Source: Candidatus Phyllobacterium onerii (GTDB lineage: Bacteria > Pseudomonadota > Alphaproteobacteria > Rhizobiales > Rhizobiaceae). Taken from it: a stretch of 64,000 nt of DNA. Positions 43,670 through 52,073 of the stretch are shown here, one piece after another. How positions within the stretch are numbered: the stretch's first letter is position 1; each line of letters starts with the position of its first letter. The stretch spans positions 372,001 through 436,000 of the forward strand of contig NZ_JAQMHX010000005.1 in NCBI RefSeq assembly GCF_028331445.1. The letters are read 5' to 3'. A program made the position numbers and the translations under genes. Below the pieces are notes generated by a model. That model ran no database searches, was not told the origin of the DNA, and worked only from the letters and a program-made list of their open reading frames with translations.

Positions 43670-45934
43670 ATGCTTTTATCGAATTCGGTCAATCTATCTG
43701 GAAATTCGGCAGCTGGCGCGACAAGCGGCGGCATACAGAAGTTTTATTCAAGGGCCGGAATTGCCACGGTTGTTCTCGCGCTCCTCACGACGGGCGTCAC
43801 TTTTCTGATCCTGACCGGAATGACGCCGATCCACCCGGACAGCCAGACCACGTTGCTGCTTACAAGTATCAATGCGGCTCTCATCGCGGCGCTCATGATG
43901 CTTATTGGACGCGAAGCCTACCGCATTGCGCGAGCCAGAACACGCGGGAAAGCCGCATCTCGCCTACACGTGCGTTTAATCGTGCTGTTTTCGCTCGTCG
44001 CCGCCGTGCCGGCAATGATCGTCGCTATTGTCGCGTCCATTACACTCGATCTTGGACTTGATCGCTGGTTCGAGATGCGAAGTACGACCATCGTGAATTC
44101 GTCGATCAGCCTTGCCAATTCCTACATTCAGGAAAGTGCCCGCAATTTGCAGGGCACAACGCTGGAAATGGTCAATGACCTTGATGGCCAGCGCACGCTT
44201 TATAATCTTGATCGCAGTGGCTTTACCCGTTTGCTCACGCAACAGGCGCTGGGGCGGGGGCTTCTTGGCGCGTCACTTGTCAGGTCAAATGGTGAAACCG
44301 CTGTACGCGCCGACATCAAGACCGACATCGCCATACCTGCAGTAGCAAGGTCGGTATTGGAGACCGCATCGGACGGCAAACCCGTGCTTATTCCGCCGGA
44401 ACAAACCAATCTTCTCAGTGCAGTCATCATGATGCGTGAAATACCGGGTCTGTTTCTCTATACCGTCAGGCCCGTCGATGCGGACATTCTCAGTTCGAGC
44501 CGACTGATGGAGAAACGAACCGCCGACGAACAAGCATCCGCCGGCGACGGGGTCACCACCCAGATCCTTTTTGCGCTGCTCTATTTCGGCCTGACCCTGA
44601 CGTTGCTCCTATCGGCGATCTGGACTGGCATCGCTGTTGCAGACAGGCTCGTGCGCCCCATCCGGCTTTTGATTGGTGCTGCTGATGACGTGGCCACGGG
44701 CAATCTCGATGTCTCGGTTCCCGTGCATCGCAACGACGGGGACATCGGTTCTCTGTCGCAGACGTTCAATACAATGGTTCGGCAGTTGGGGACGCAGCGC
44801 AGTGATCTCGTTGCCGCCAAAGATCAGATCGATGAGCGGCGACGGTTCTCCGAAGCGGTCCTTTCGGGTGTGACTGCTGGCGTTATCAGTGTGAATGGTG
44901 ATGGTGTCATAGGCATTGTCAACCGGTCTGCTGAAACGATGCTATCGCTCGACCCGGCAACCGCGATTGGCAAGAACCTGACAGCGCTCGTTCCGGAGAT
45001 CGGACTGGTTTTCGAAGTCGCGCATGCAACGGGCCGCTCCGTTTATCGCGAGCAGGTGACCATGTCGCGTCGCGGCAGCGCGCGGACCTTCAACGTCCAG
45101 ATTACCGTAGAAGATGCTGAATCGGTTGATCATTCCTACGTTGTGACCGTGGATGACATCACCGATCTGGTCGAGGCGCAGCGTTCGTCTGCATGGGCTG
45201 ACGTTGCAAGGCGCATCGCTCACGAGATCAAGAATCCACTGACGCCGATCCAACTTTCTGCCGAACGTCTGCGCCGCCGCTATAGTAAGGTGATTACCGA
45301 AGATCGGGAAGTTTTCGACCAATGTACCGAAACGATCATTCGGCAGGTCGGTGATATAGGTCGCATGGTCGATGAATTTTCTTCCTTCGCGCGTATGCCG
45401 AAGCCGGAGATCAAAACGATGGATTTGCGCGAGGCTCTGCGCGAGGCATCCTTCCTCGTGGAGGTCAGCCGCAGCGATATCCGTTTCGAGCGCGACTTTG
45501 GCAATACCCCGCTCATCGGCCAATTCGACAGTCGTTTGATGGGGCAGGCTTTCGGAAATGTCATCAAGAACGCTGCTGAATCCGTTGAATCCATTGCGAA
45601 AGAGACTCATGCGAACGGACACATTCTTGTCAGATCCAGACAGGATGATGCGGCGATCGTCGTAGAGATACTTGATAATGGTAAAGGCCTGCCGCGCGAA
45701 CATCGCCAGCGGCTGCTCGAGCCCTACATGACGACACGCGAAAAGGGTACCGGACTTGGTCTTGCTATCGTCAAAAAGATTGTCGAGGACCACGCTGGAC
45801 ATCTCGAATTGCATGACGCGCCGGAAGATTTTTACGGGGGCCGGGGCGCCATGATCCGCATGACTTTTCCAACCACACAGACCGTTACAACGGTCGAAGC
45901 AGAGACCGATAAATCGGCAAAACAGGTGAATTAA
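43670..45934 (+). CDS. ntrY: Sensor histidine kinase NtrY
   Basis: 754 residues. Three N-terminal hydrophobic helices (about 29-51, 60-80 and 101-125), a periplasmic loop and a fourth helix near 315 precede HAMP and PAS domains. The kinase has His518 in [16 protein letters not shown] box NVIKNAAES, and G2 GTGLGLAIVKK. It phosphorylates NtrX and senses nitrogen, redox or oxygen in related bacteria. The ATG at 43670 gives the proper membrane N-terminus, though the frame is open from 43568. It overlaps no other gene and is 1 bp from ntrX. Confidence 0.95.
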   Translation: MLLSNSVNLSGNSAAGATSGGIQKFYSRAGIATVVLALLTTGVTFLILTGMTPIHPDSQTTLLLTSINAALIAALMMLIGREAYRIARARTRGKAASRLHVRLIVLFSLVAAVPAMIVAIVASITLDLGLDRWFEMRSTTIVNSSISLANSYIQESARNLQGTTLEMVNDLDGQRTLYNLDRSGFTRLLTQQALGRGLLGASLVRSNGETAVRADIKTDIAIPAVARSVLETASDGKPVLIPPEQTNLLSAVIMMREIPGLFLYTVRPVDADILSSSRLMEKRTADEQASAGDGVTTQILFALLYFGLTLTLLLSAIWTGIAVADRLVRPIRLLIGAADDVATGNLDVSVPVHRNDGDIGSLSQTFNTMVRQLGTQRSDLVAAKDQIDERRRFSEAVLSGVTAGVISVNGDGVIGIVNRSAETMLSLDPATAIGKNLTALVPEIGLVFEVAHATGRSVYREQVTMSRRGSARTFNVQITVEDAESVDHSYVVTVDDITDLVEAQRSSAWADVARRIAHEIKNPLTPIQLSAERLRRRYSKVITEDREVFDQCTETIIRQVGDIGRMVDEFSSFARMPKPEIKTMDLREALREASFLVEVSRSDIRFERDFGNTPLIGQFDSRLMGQAFGNVIKNAAESVESIAKETHANGHILVRSRQDDAAIVVEILDNGKGLPREHRQRLLEPYMTTREKGTGLGLAIVKKIVEDHAGHLELHDAPEDFYGGRGAMIRMTFPTTQTVTTVEAETDKSAKQVN

Positions 45935-45935
45935 T

Positions 45936-47297
45936 ATGGCATCTGACATTCTTGTGGTCGACGATGAGGTCGACATCCGTGAACTTGTGGCTGGCATTCT
46001 CAGTGACGAAGGCTATGAGGCCCGCGTTGCGTCCGACGCGGATAGCGCGCTCGCTTCGATAGACGACCGCATACCTCGGTTGATTTTCCTCGACATCTGG
46101 ATGCAGGGCAGCCGCCTGGATGGCTTGGCGCTACTGGACGAGATCAAGCTGCGGCATCCGGAGATTCCGGTTGTTATGATTTCTGGCCACGGCAATATCG
46201 AAACAGCCGTTTCGGCCATTCGCCGCGGTGCCTATGATTTTATCGAGAAGCCTTTCAAGGCTGACCGTTTGATCCTGATTGCCGAGCGGGCATTGGAGAC
46301 ATCGAAGCTGCGCCGCGAGGTCTCCGACCTGCGCAAGCGCTCGAGCGAAAGCTTTGAACTTCTCGGTAGTTCGCTCTCCATGAACCATCTTCGCCAGACC
46401 ATTGAACGGGTTGCGCCAACCAACAGCCGCATCATGATCACAGGCCCTTCCGGTGCAGGCAAGGAACTGACCGCGCGTGCCATTCATGCCCTTTCGACAC
46501 GTTCCAAAGGACCCTTCGTCAATCTGAACGCGGCAACGATCACACCGGAACGAATGGAAGTCGAATTATTTGGCACCGAATCCGATGGTGGTGAGCGCAA
46601 GGTGGGCGCCCTGGAAGAAGCGCATGGCGGCATTCTCTATCTGAATGAGATAGCTGACATGCCGCGGGAGACCCAAAACAAGATCCTGCGCGTTTTGGTG
46701 GACCAGCAGTTCGAGCGGGTGGGAGGCACCAAGCGGATCAAGGTCGATGTTCGTATTCTTTCTTCGACCGCACAGAACCTCGAGGCAATGATTGCCGAGG
46801 GACGTTTCCGTGAAGATCTGTTTCATCGGCTCGCGGTCGTTCCAGTTATCGTCCCGCCATTGGCTGACCGGCGTGACGATATCCCTGCACTTGTCGAGTT
46901 CTTTATGGGGCAGATCGCCGATCAGGCCGGTATCAAGCCGCGAAAGATTGGCCCCGATGCAATGGCCGTGCTGCAGTCCCATTCATGGCCGGGCAACATT
47001 CGCCAGCTGCGCAACAATATCGAGCGCCTGATCATTCTTGCCCGGGGCGACGATCCTGAATCGGTGATTACCGCTGATCTGCTGCCCGCCGAGATTGGTG
47101 ATACACTGCCAAAACCACCTACGGAATCGGACCAGCACATCATGGCGCTGCCGTTGCGCGAAGCACGCGAGCGGTTTGAAAAAGAATATCTGATCGCCCA
47201 GATCAATCGCTTTGGTGGAAACATCTCACGCACGGCCGAATTCGTTGGTATGGAACGGTCAGCACTGCACCGCAAGCTCAAGTCCCTCGGTGTCTGA
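45936..47297 (+). CDS. ntrX: Response regulator NtrX
   Basis: 453 residues. The receiver has Asp53 in IFLDIWMQG. The AAA+ domain has Walker A GPSGAGKE (170-177), yet the place of the GAFTGA loop reads GTESDGGERKVG (213-224), so contact with sigma54 is not expected. This loss is known for NtrX of Brucella and Caulobacter. A Fis-type DNA-binding helix-turn-helix ends the protein (ISRTAEFVGMERSALHRK). Partner of NtrY in nitrogen and respiratory control. Confidence 0.95.
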   Translation: MASDILVVDDEVDIRELVAGILSDEGYEARVASDADSALASIDDRIPRLIFLDIWMQGSRLDGLALLDEIKLRHPEIPVVMISGHGNIETAVSAIRRGAYDFIEKPFKADRLILIAERALETSKLRREVSDLRKRSSESFELLGSSLSMNHLRQTIERVAPTNSRIMITGPSGAGKELTARAIHALSTRSKGPFVNLNAATITPERMEVELFGTESDGGERKVGALEEAHGGILYLNEIADMPRETQNKILRVLVDQQFERVGGTKRIKVDVRILSSTAQNLEAMIAEGRFREDLFHRLAVVPVIVPPLADRRDDIPALVEFFMGQIADQAGIKPRKIGPDAMAVLQSHSWPGNIRQLRNNIERLIILARGDDPESVITADLLPAEIGDTLPKPPTESDQHIMALPLREARERFEKEYLIAQINRFGGNISRTAEFVGMERSALHRKLKSLGV

Positions 47298-47408
47298 TCA
47301 AAGCATCCAGTTGTGGCGGCCCTTCGACGTCGGGCACATCCTTGCTCCCGATTTGCTTGAACGCCTTATGCTATGTCGTGGAACATCACCAGAAAGAGAA
47401 GCAACCCC

Positions 47409-48173
47409 ATGAAATTGCAACTCCTCCGCAACGCAACGCTGAAACTTGACTACGCCGGTACGACCATCCTGATTGATCCGGATTTCGGGTCGAAGCACAG
47501 CCGTCCGTCCTTCACCGGCCGCTCACCCAATCCAATGGTCGAACTTCCGGTATCGACGGATGAAATCCTTGCCGGAGTGGAACTCGTCATTGTTTCGCAT
47601 CTGCATGCGGATCATTTCGACAAGATCGCGCAGGAGCTGGTTCCCAAACATTTGCCTCTCGTTTGCCAACCAGGCGACGAGGAAAAGATCCGGTCATTCG
47701 GCTTCACCGACGTGACGCCACTGACTGAGAGATTGACATATGAGGGTATTCGTTTAATTCGCCGCGACGGCAATCACGGCTCTGGTCCTGTGCTCGAAAA
47801 GATGGGAAACGTCATTGGCCTCACGATCGAGGCAGACGGCGAACCATCGATCTATTGGGCTGGCGATACGATCCTCTATCCGCCCGTGCGCGAAACAATC
47901 GCTACATCTGCCCCAGACATCATCATCACCCATTCCTGCGGTGCCGAATGGGACGATCTGCTGATTGTCATGGATGCCGAACAGACTATCGAGATCTGCC
48001 GTATTGCTCCAGAAGATACGAGAATCATTGCGACGCATATGGAAGCGTTGGATCACGCGACCGTTTCCCGCGATGATCTGCAGGACTATGCGAACGCCCA
48101 CGACATCGCTAAGCATAAGCTGCTTATTCCCAGCGATGGAGAGGTTCTCCACCTCTCCGCCCCAAACGCATGA
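47409..48173 (+). CDS. Metallo-beta-lactamase-fold hydrolase (UlaG-like)
   Basis: 254 residues, cytoplasmic. The metal motif SHLHADHFD (residues about 68-76) is the HxHxDH of the fold. Further ligands are GNHGSGP, WAGDT and the late THMEALDH. The YP/UlaG-like arrangement suggests a lactonase or phosphodiesterase-like role. It is followed by a propeller lactonase with a 4-bp ATGA overlap, so the two probably act in one pathway. The ATG at 47409 is chosen over 47373. Confidence 0.85.
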   Translation: MKLQLLRNATLKLDYAGTTILIDPDFGSKHSRPSFTGRSPNPMVELPVSTDEILAGVELVIVSHLHADHFDKIAQELVPKHLPLVCQPGDEEKIRSFGFTDVTPLTERLTYEGIRLIRRDGNHGSGPVLEKMGNVIGLTIEADGEPSIYWAGDTILYPPVRETIATSAPDIIITHSCGAEWDDLLIVMDAEQTIEICRIAPEDTRIIATHMEALDHATVSRDDLQDYANAHDIAKHKLLIPSDGEVLHLSAPNA

Positions 48174-48181
48174 GATCAACA

Positions 48182-49285
48182 ATGCCAAAAACCTTTGCTT
48201 TTGTCGGTAACCTGAATCGCAATGCCTTGCCCGGTAAGGGAAAGGGAATCAGCGTCTTTCAATTCGATGGTGAGACGGGAGATATGACGCTTGCTAGCGA
48301 ATATCTGGCGATCGACAATCCAGGATATCTGGCGATTGATGAAAAGCGCAAGCGGCTCTACGCCGCTGCGGAAGTTCCGGCGTGGAACGAGAATCTCGCA
48401 GCAGCCTTCGATATCGATCCGTCGACCGGTGCGCTGTCCTATATCAATATGCAATCGACGTTGGGTAACACTACCTGCCATCTCGGTTTCGACCAGACCG
48501 GCGAAATGATCTTTGCGTCGAACTACACAGTCGCTGAATTGGGCGCGCGGCCAGGTAATGCGATTACTGCCTTTGCGCTACGAGCAGACGGCGGGTTGGA
48601 GCCTGCCTTTGCCGCTGCGATCCACGAAGGCCAAAACGCAATCTTGCCGACCGAGAAGCGCCAGCACGGCCATTGTGCGGTTGCAAGCCCCGACAATCAT
48701 ACTGTCTTTGTCTGCGACCTCGGGCTCGACCGGATCATGGCCTATATGTTGCCAAAGAAGGGCGAAAGCCTGTCACTTGCCGCAACACCATTTACGCAGA
48801 TGCCCGAAGGGGCGGGCCCGCGTCATATGATATTTCACCCAGATGGCAAAATTGCCTATGTCATCAACGAGTTGAATAGCACTGTTTCAGTTTTGGATTA
48901 CAATCCGGAAAACGCTGCGCTCACGATGATCCAGACATTGCCGGCACTGCCGGAGGGCTTCACGGGAACCAATACCTGCGCGGAAATCGCCGCGAGCCCC
49001 GATGGCCGGTTCCTCTACGGATCCAACCGTGGTCACAACAGCATTGTCAGCTATGCTATCGCCGCTTCGGGTGAAGTTGCATTGATCGGTTGGACACCAT
49101 CGCAAGGCATTGGCCCGCGCAATTTCGCAATTGACCCGTCCGGCAAGTTCATGCTGGTCGCCAATCAGAAGGGCGGCGGCATCGCCATTTTCAGACGCGA
49201 TATTCATACCGGTGCGCTTGAGGATACCGGTAAACGCGTTGCGCTGGAGACGCCCATGCGCATCGTATTCGGTACATTCCACTAA
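48182..49285 (+). CDS. Lactonase-family beta-propeller protein (Pgl/YbhE type)
   Basis: 367 residues, a seven-bladed propeller of the cycloisomerase-2/6-phosphogluconolactonase family. Landmarks are AVASPDNHTVFVCDLGLDRI, GAGPRHMIFHPDGK and NEFNSTV-like NELNSTVSVL. GPRNFAIDPSGKFMLVANQ closes the ring. The ATG at 48170 overlaps the upstream stop and would add four residues; I prefer 48182 (MPKTFAFVGN). Substrate unknown. Followed 12 bp later by the transaminase gene. Confidence 0.87.
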   Translation: MPKTFAFVGNLNRNALPGKGKGISVFQFDGETGDMTLASEYLAIDNPGYLAIDEKRKRLYAAAEVPAWNENLAAAFDIDPSTGALSYINMQSTLGNTTCHLGFDQTGEMIFASNYTVAELGARPGNAITAFALRADGGLEPAFAAAIHEGQNAILPTEKRQHGHCAVASPDNHTVFVCDLGLDRIMAYMLPKKGESLSLAATPFTQMPEGAGPRHMIFHPDGKIAYVINELNSTVSVLDYNPENAALTMIQTLPALPEGFTGTNTCAEIAASPDGRFLYGSNRGHNSIVSYAIAASGEVALIGWTPSQGIGPRNFAIDPSGKFMLVANQKGGGIAIFRRDIHTGALEDTGKRVALETPMRIVFGTFH

Positions 49286-49297
49286 AAAGGAGCCGCG

Positions 49298-50164
49298 ATG
49301 TCGCGCATTGCCTATGTAAACGGTCAATATGTCCAGCATTCCGAAGCTGGTATCCACATCGAGGACCGCGGCTATCAGTTCGCCGATGGTGTCTATGAAG
49401 TCTGCGAGATAGCACGCGGTAATATCATGGATATGACCCGCCACCTCGACAGGTTGAATCGTTCGCTTTCTGAATTGAAGATTTCCTGGCCAATGGCTCG
49501 CAAGGCACTCCAGGTCATTATCAAGGAGGTCGTCCGACGGAACCGGGTTAACGACGGTCTTGTCTACTTGCAGGTCACGCGCGGCGTTGCCAGGCGCGAT
49601 CACGTGTTTCCCTCGCTGGATACGCCGCCAGCTATTGTTGTCACTGCCAAGCGTACCAGCCCTACCGCATCGGCCGCTCGGGCAGCCAAAGGCATCAAGG
49701 TGATAACTACGCCAGAAAACCGCTGGGAGCGTGTCGACATCAAGTCCATCGGTTTGTTGCCAAATGTGCTGGCTCGCCAGCAGGCGAAGGACCAAGGCGC
49801 CCAGGAAGCATGGTTCATCGATGAGGATGGTATCGTGAAGGAAGGCGCTGCGACGAATGCCTGGATCGTCACCAAGGATGGTGTTCTGGTCACGCGTCCG
49901 GCCGAAAGCGGAATTTTGCGCGGTATCACTCGCACCACCATTTTCGACGTGGCAAAAAAGTTGGGGCTCAAGATCGAAGAGAGGGGCTTCTCGGTCGATG
50001 AAGCAAAGAAGGCCAAGGAAGTTTTCATGACCGCTGCGTCAACAGTTGTCATGCCAATCGTTGCGATTGACGGCGAATCGGTAGCAAATGGCCATCCTGG
50101 AACAACTACACTTTCCTTGCGGGAAGCGTTTTTTGACATTGCGGAAAAAACGCCATCCTGTTAA
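49298..50164 (+). CDS. dat: D-amino-acid transaminase
   Basis: PLP-dependent fold type IV aminotransferase, 288 residues. DRGYQFADGVYEVCEIARG near residue 23, the PLP lysine in RVDIKSIGLLPNVLA (about 145-150) and EGAATNAWIV are the family pattern. It makes D-glutamate or D-alanine for peptidoglycan in characterised members. A gene of this type precedes hfq in S. meliloti too. RBS AAGGAG lies 6 bp upstream. Confidence 0.92.
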   Translation: MSRIAYVNGQYVQHSEAGIHIEDRGYQFADGVYEVCEIARGNIMDMTRHLDRLNRSLSELKISWPMARKALQVIIKEVVRRNRVNDGLVYLQVTRGVARRDHVFPSLDTPPAIVVTAKRTSPTASAARAAKGIKVITTPENRWERVDIKSIGLLPNVLARQQAKDQGAQEAWFIDEDGIVKEGAATNAWIVTKDGVLVTRPAESGILRGITRTTIFDVAKKLGLKIEERGFSVDEAKKAKEVFMTAASTVVMPIVAIDGESVANGHPGTTTLSLREAFFDIAEKTPSC

Positions 50165-50286
50165 CCGGAGAGTGAGGGGACTAACAGAGCGCTATTTTTC
50201 ACCTCCTGCTGGAGCAAAGAAAGTTTGCTTCCGCCGCAGAATTTTGTATGAGACACGTTTGCTGATCGCATAAAAGGACAAAAACA

Positions 50287-50526
50287 ATGGCTGAACGATC
50301 GCAGAATCTTCAGGACCTTTTTCTGAATTCAGTCAGAAAACAGAAGATTTCTCTGACAATATTCCTCATTAATGGTGTAAAACTGACTGGAATTGTTACA
50401 TCTTTCGACAACTTCTGCGTTCTTTTGCGCCGCGACGGCCATTCACAGCTCGTCTATAAACATGCTATATCGACCATCATGCCGAGCCAGCCCGTGCAGA
50501 TGTTCGAAGTTGAAGAGAGCGACTGA
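50287..50526 (+). CDS. hfq: RNA chaperone Hfq
   Basis: 79 residues. Sm1 motif at about 23-45 and Sm2 around [10 protein letters not shown] form the Sm fold, assembling a hexamer for sRNA-mRNA pairing. The N-terminus [18 protein letters not shown] is the alphaproteobacterial form. A 122-bp gap from dat must hold its promoter. hflX follows 8 bp later. Confidence 0.98.
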   Translation: MAERSQNLQDLFLNSVRKQKISLTIFLINGVKLTGIVTSFDNFCVLLRRDGHSQLVYKHAISTIMPSQPVQMFEVEESD

Positions 50527-50534
50527 TACCACAT

Positions 50535-51944
50535 TTGACCAAGGACTTTACGCGTAACGCACAGAAAACTGGTGGGATTGCTGATAACAGCGAAACCGCC
50601 AGGGAAGCTACGCGTGCGGTTGTCATCGTGCCAATTTTGCCACAACGCTTCAGTAATAGTGGCAATGGCGAGACCAATCGGTCGCAATTCCAGCATGAGT
50701 TCCAGCGCAGCGATGAAGCGAGGCTCGAAGAAGCCGAGGGGCTTGCGCGAGCGATCGACCTCAACATTGTCCATTCGGATATCGTGCAGGTTTCTGCGCC
50801 GCGCCCGGCTACATTGCTCGGGACCGGCAAGGTAGCGGCAATTGGCGAGATCATCGAGGCTTCACATGCGGAACTGGTTATAGTCGACCATTCCTTGACG
50901 CCCGTACAGCAACGCAATCTCGAAAAAGAATGGAATGCCAAGGTCCTGGACCGGACCGGGCTTATTCTCGAAATCTTCGGCCGCCGCGCCCAAACAAAGG
51001 AGGGTGCGCTGCAGGTGGAACTCGCGCACCTGACCTATCAGAAGGGCCGTCTGGTTCGTAGTTGGACCCACTTGGAGCGTCAGCGCGGTGGCGGCGGCTT
51101 CCTTGGTGGCCCGGGTGAAACGCAAATCGAGGCCGACAGACGCGCCCTGCAGGAAAAGATCCTGCGCATCAAGCGCGAGCTTGAGACGGTCGTTCGCACG
51201 CGTACGCTGCACCGGGCCAAACGCAAGAAGGTGCCGCATCCGGTGGTTGCCCTTGTTGGCTATACCAACGCCGGAAAATCCACGCTGTTCAATCGCCTGA
51301 CCGGAGCAGGGGTCGTTGCCGAAGACATGCTCTTCGCCACGCTGGATCCGACGCTGCGGCGCATCAAGCTCGAACATGGCGAAACGATCATTCTCTCGGA
51401 TACGGTTGGTTTCATTTCCAACCTGCCGACCCATCTGGTCGCCGCCTTCCGTGCGACACTGGAAGAGGTGGTCGAGGCGGATCTTATCCTGCATGTACGC
51501 GATATTTCCGATCCGGACACTGCAGCACAGGCCGAAGACGTTCATGCAATCATGACGAGCCTCGGCATCGAGCGTGGCGATACGAAGCGCATCATCGAAG
51601 TCTGGAACAAGATCGATCTGCTGGATGATGCCGGCCGCGAGACGGCGCAGCGCTTGAGCGCCGCGGCAGTTGGCAACGAACATCCGATCCCGGTCTCGGC
51701 GATCACGGGTGAGGGCGTGGACGACCTGCTCAAGGAAATCGAGGACCGGATCGCCGGCAAGCTCACCAAGGTCAAGGTTACTCTACAGCACAACCAGATG
51801 CGGCTCATGGACTGGATTTATCAGCACTCCAGCAATGTGAAGCGCAAGGATCTCGATGACGGTTCAATCGCCTTGACGATGGATATGACGGTCAACTCGC
51901 AAGCCATGCTCGACGAGAAGATGTTGAGCAGGAACAGCAGGTAA
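50535..51944 (+). CDS. hflX: Ribosome-splitting GTPase HflX
   Basis: 469 residues. The N-terminal HflX domain (ARLEEAEGLARAIDL; LGTGKVAAIGEII) precedes the GTPase. G1 is GYTNAGKST, G3 DTVGF, G4 NKID. HflX splits stalled 70S ribosomes under stress. The only start near the proper N-terminus is a TTG at 50535 with a poor ribosome-binding site; translational coupling to hfq may compensate. The gene is followed 1 bp later by a GGCGA/TCGCC hairpin that forms part of a mazG-derived repeat. Confidence 0.95.
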   Translation: MTKDFTRNAQKTGGIADNSETAREATRAVVIVPILPQRFSNSGNGETNRSQFQHEFQRSDEARLEEAEGLARAIDLNIVHSDIVQVSAPRPATLLGTGKVAAIGEIIEASHAELVIVDHSLTPVQQRNLEKEWNAKVLDRTGLILEIFGRRAQTKEGALQVELAHLTYQKGRLVRSWTHLERQRGGGGFLGGPGETQIEADRRALQEKILRIKRELETVVRTRTLHRAKRKKVPHPVVALVGYTNAGKSTLFNRLTGAGVVAEDMLFATLDPTLRRIKLEHGETIILSDTVGFISNLPTHLVAAFRATLEEVVEADLILHVRDISDPDTAAQAEDVHAIMTSLGIERGDTKRIIEVWNKIDLLDDAGRETAQRLSAAAVGNEHPIPVSAITGEGVDDLLKEIEDRIAGKLTKVKVTLQHNQMRLMDWIYQHSSNVKRKDLDDGSIALTMDMTVNSQAMLDEKMLSRNSR

Positions 51945-51991
51945 GGCGATTTTTTTCGCCGTCTTGGCTTCCTGCCACAACTTCCATTTCC
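51945..51991. repeat. Copy of the mazG 3' end beside hflX (direct repeat, left copy)
   Basis: A 47-bp segment matching 56125-56171, the last 43 bp of mazG plus 4 bp after it. The central 26 bp (51954-51979) are identical. A 2-bp deletion and several changes mean it no longer codes for the MazG C-terminus. Both copies lie in the same orientation and bracket the two lipoprotein genes. The T-run at 51950-51956 between GGCGA and TCGCC also makes it a weak hflX terminator. Confidence 0.8.
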
Positions 51992-52073
51992 ATAACTGGC
52001 TATTTCACATTGCGCCTGGCGAGGTGCAGCCAATGCTGCCCTCACCTGTTGGATGTTGATGGGCGATGCCGGT

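Noticed and set aside
44942-45997. A 351-codon minus-strand open frame over ntrY
   Set aside because: It is the shadow of the NtrY kinase domain and carries no motif.
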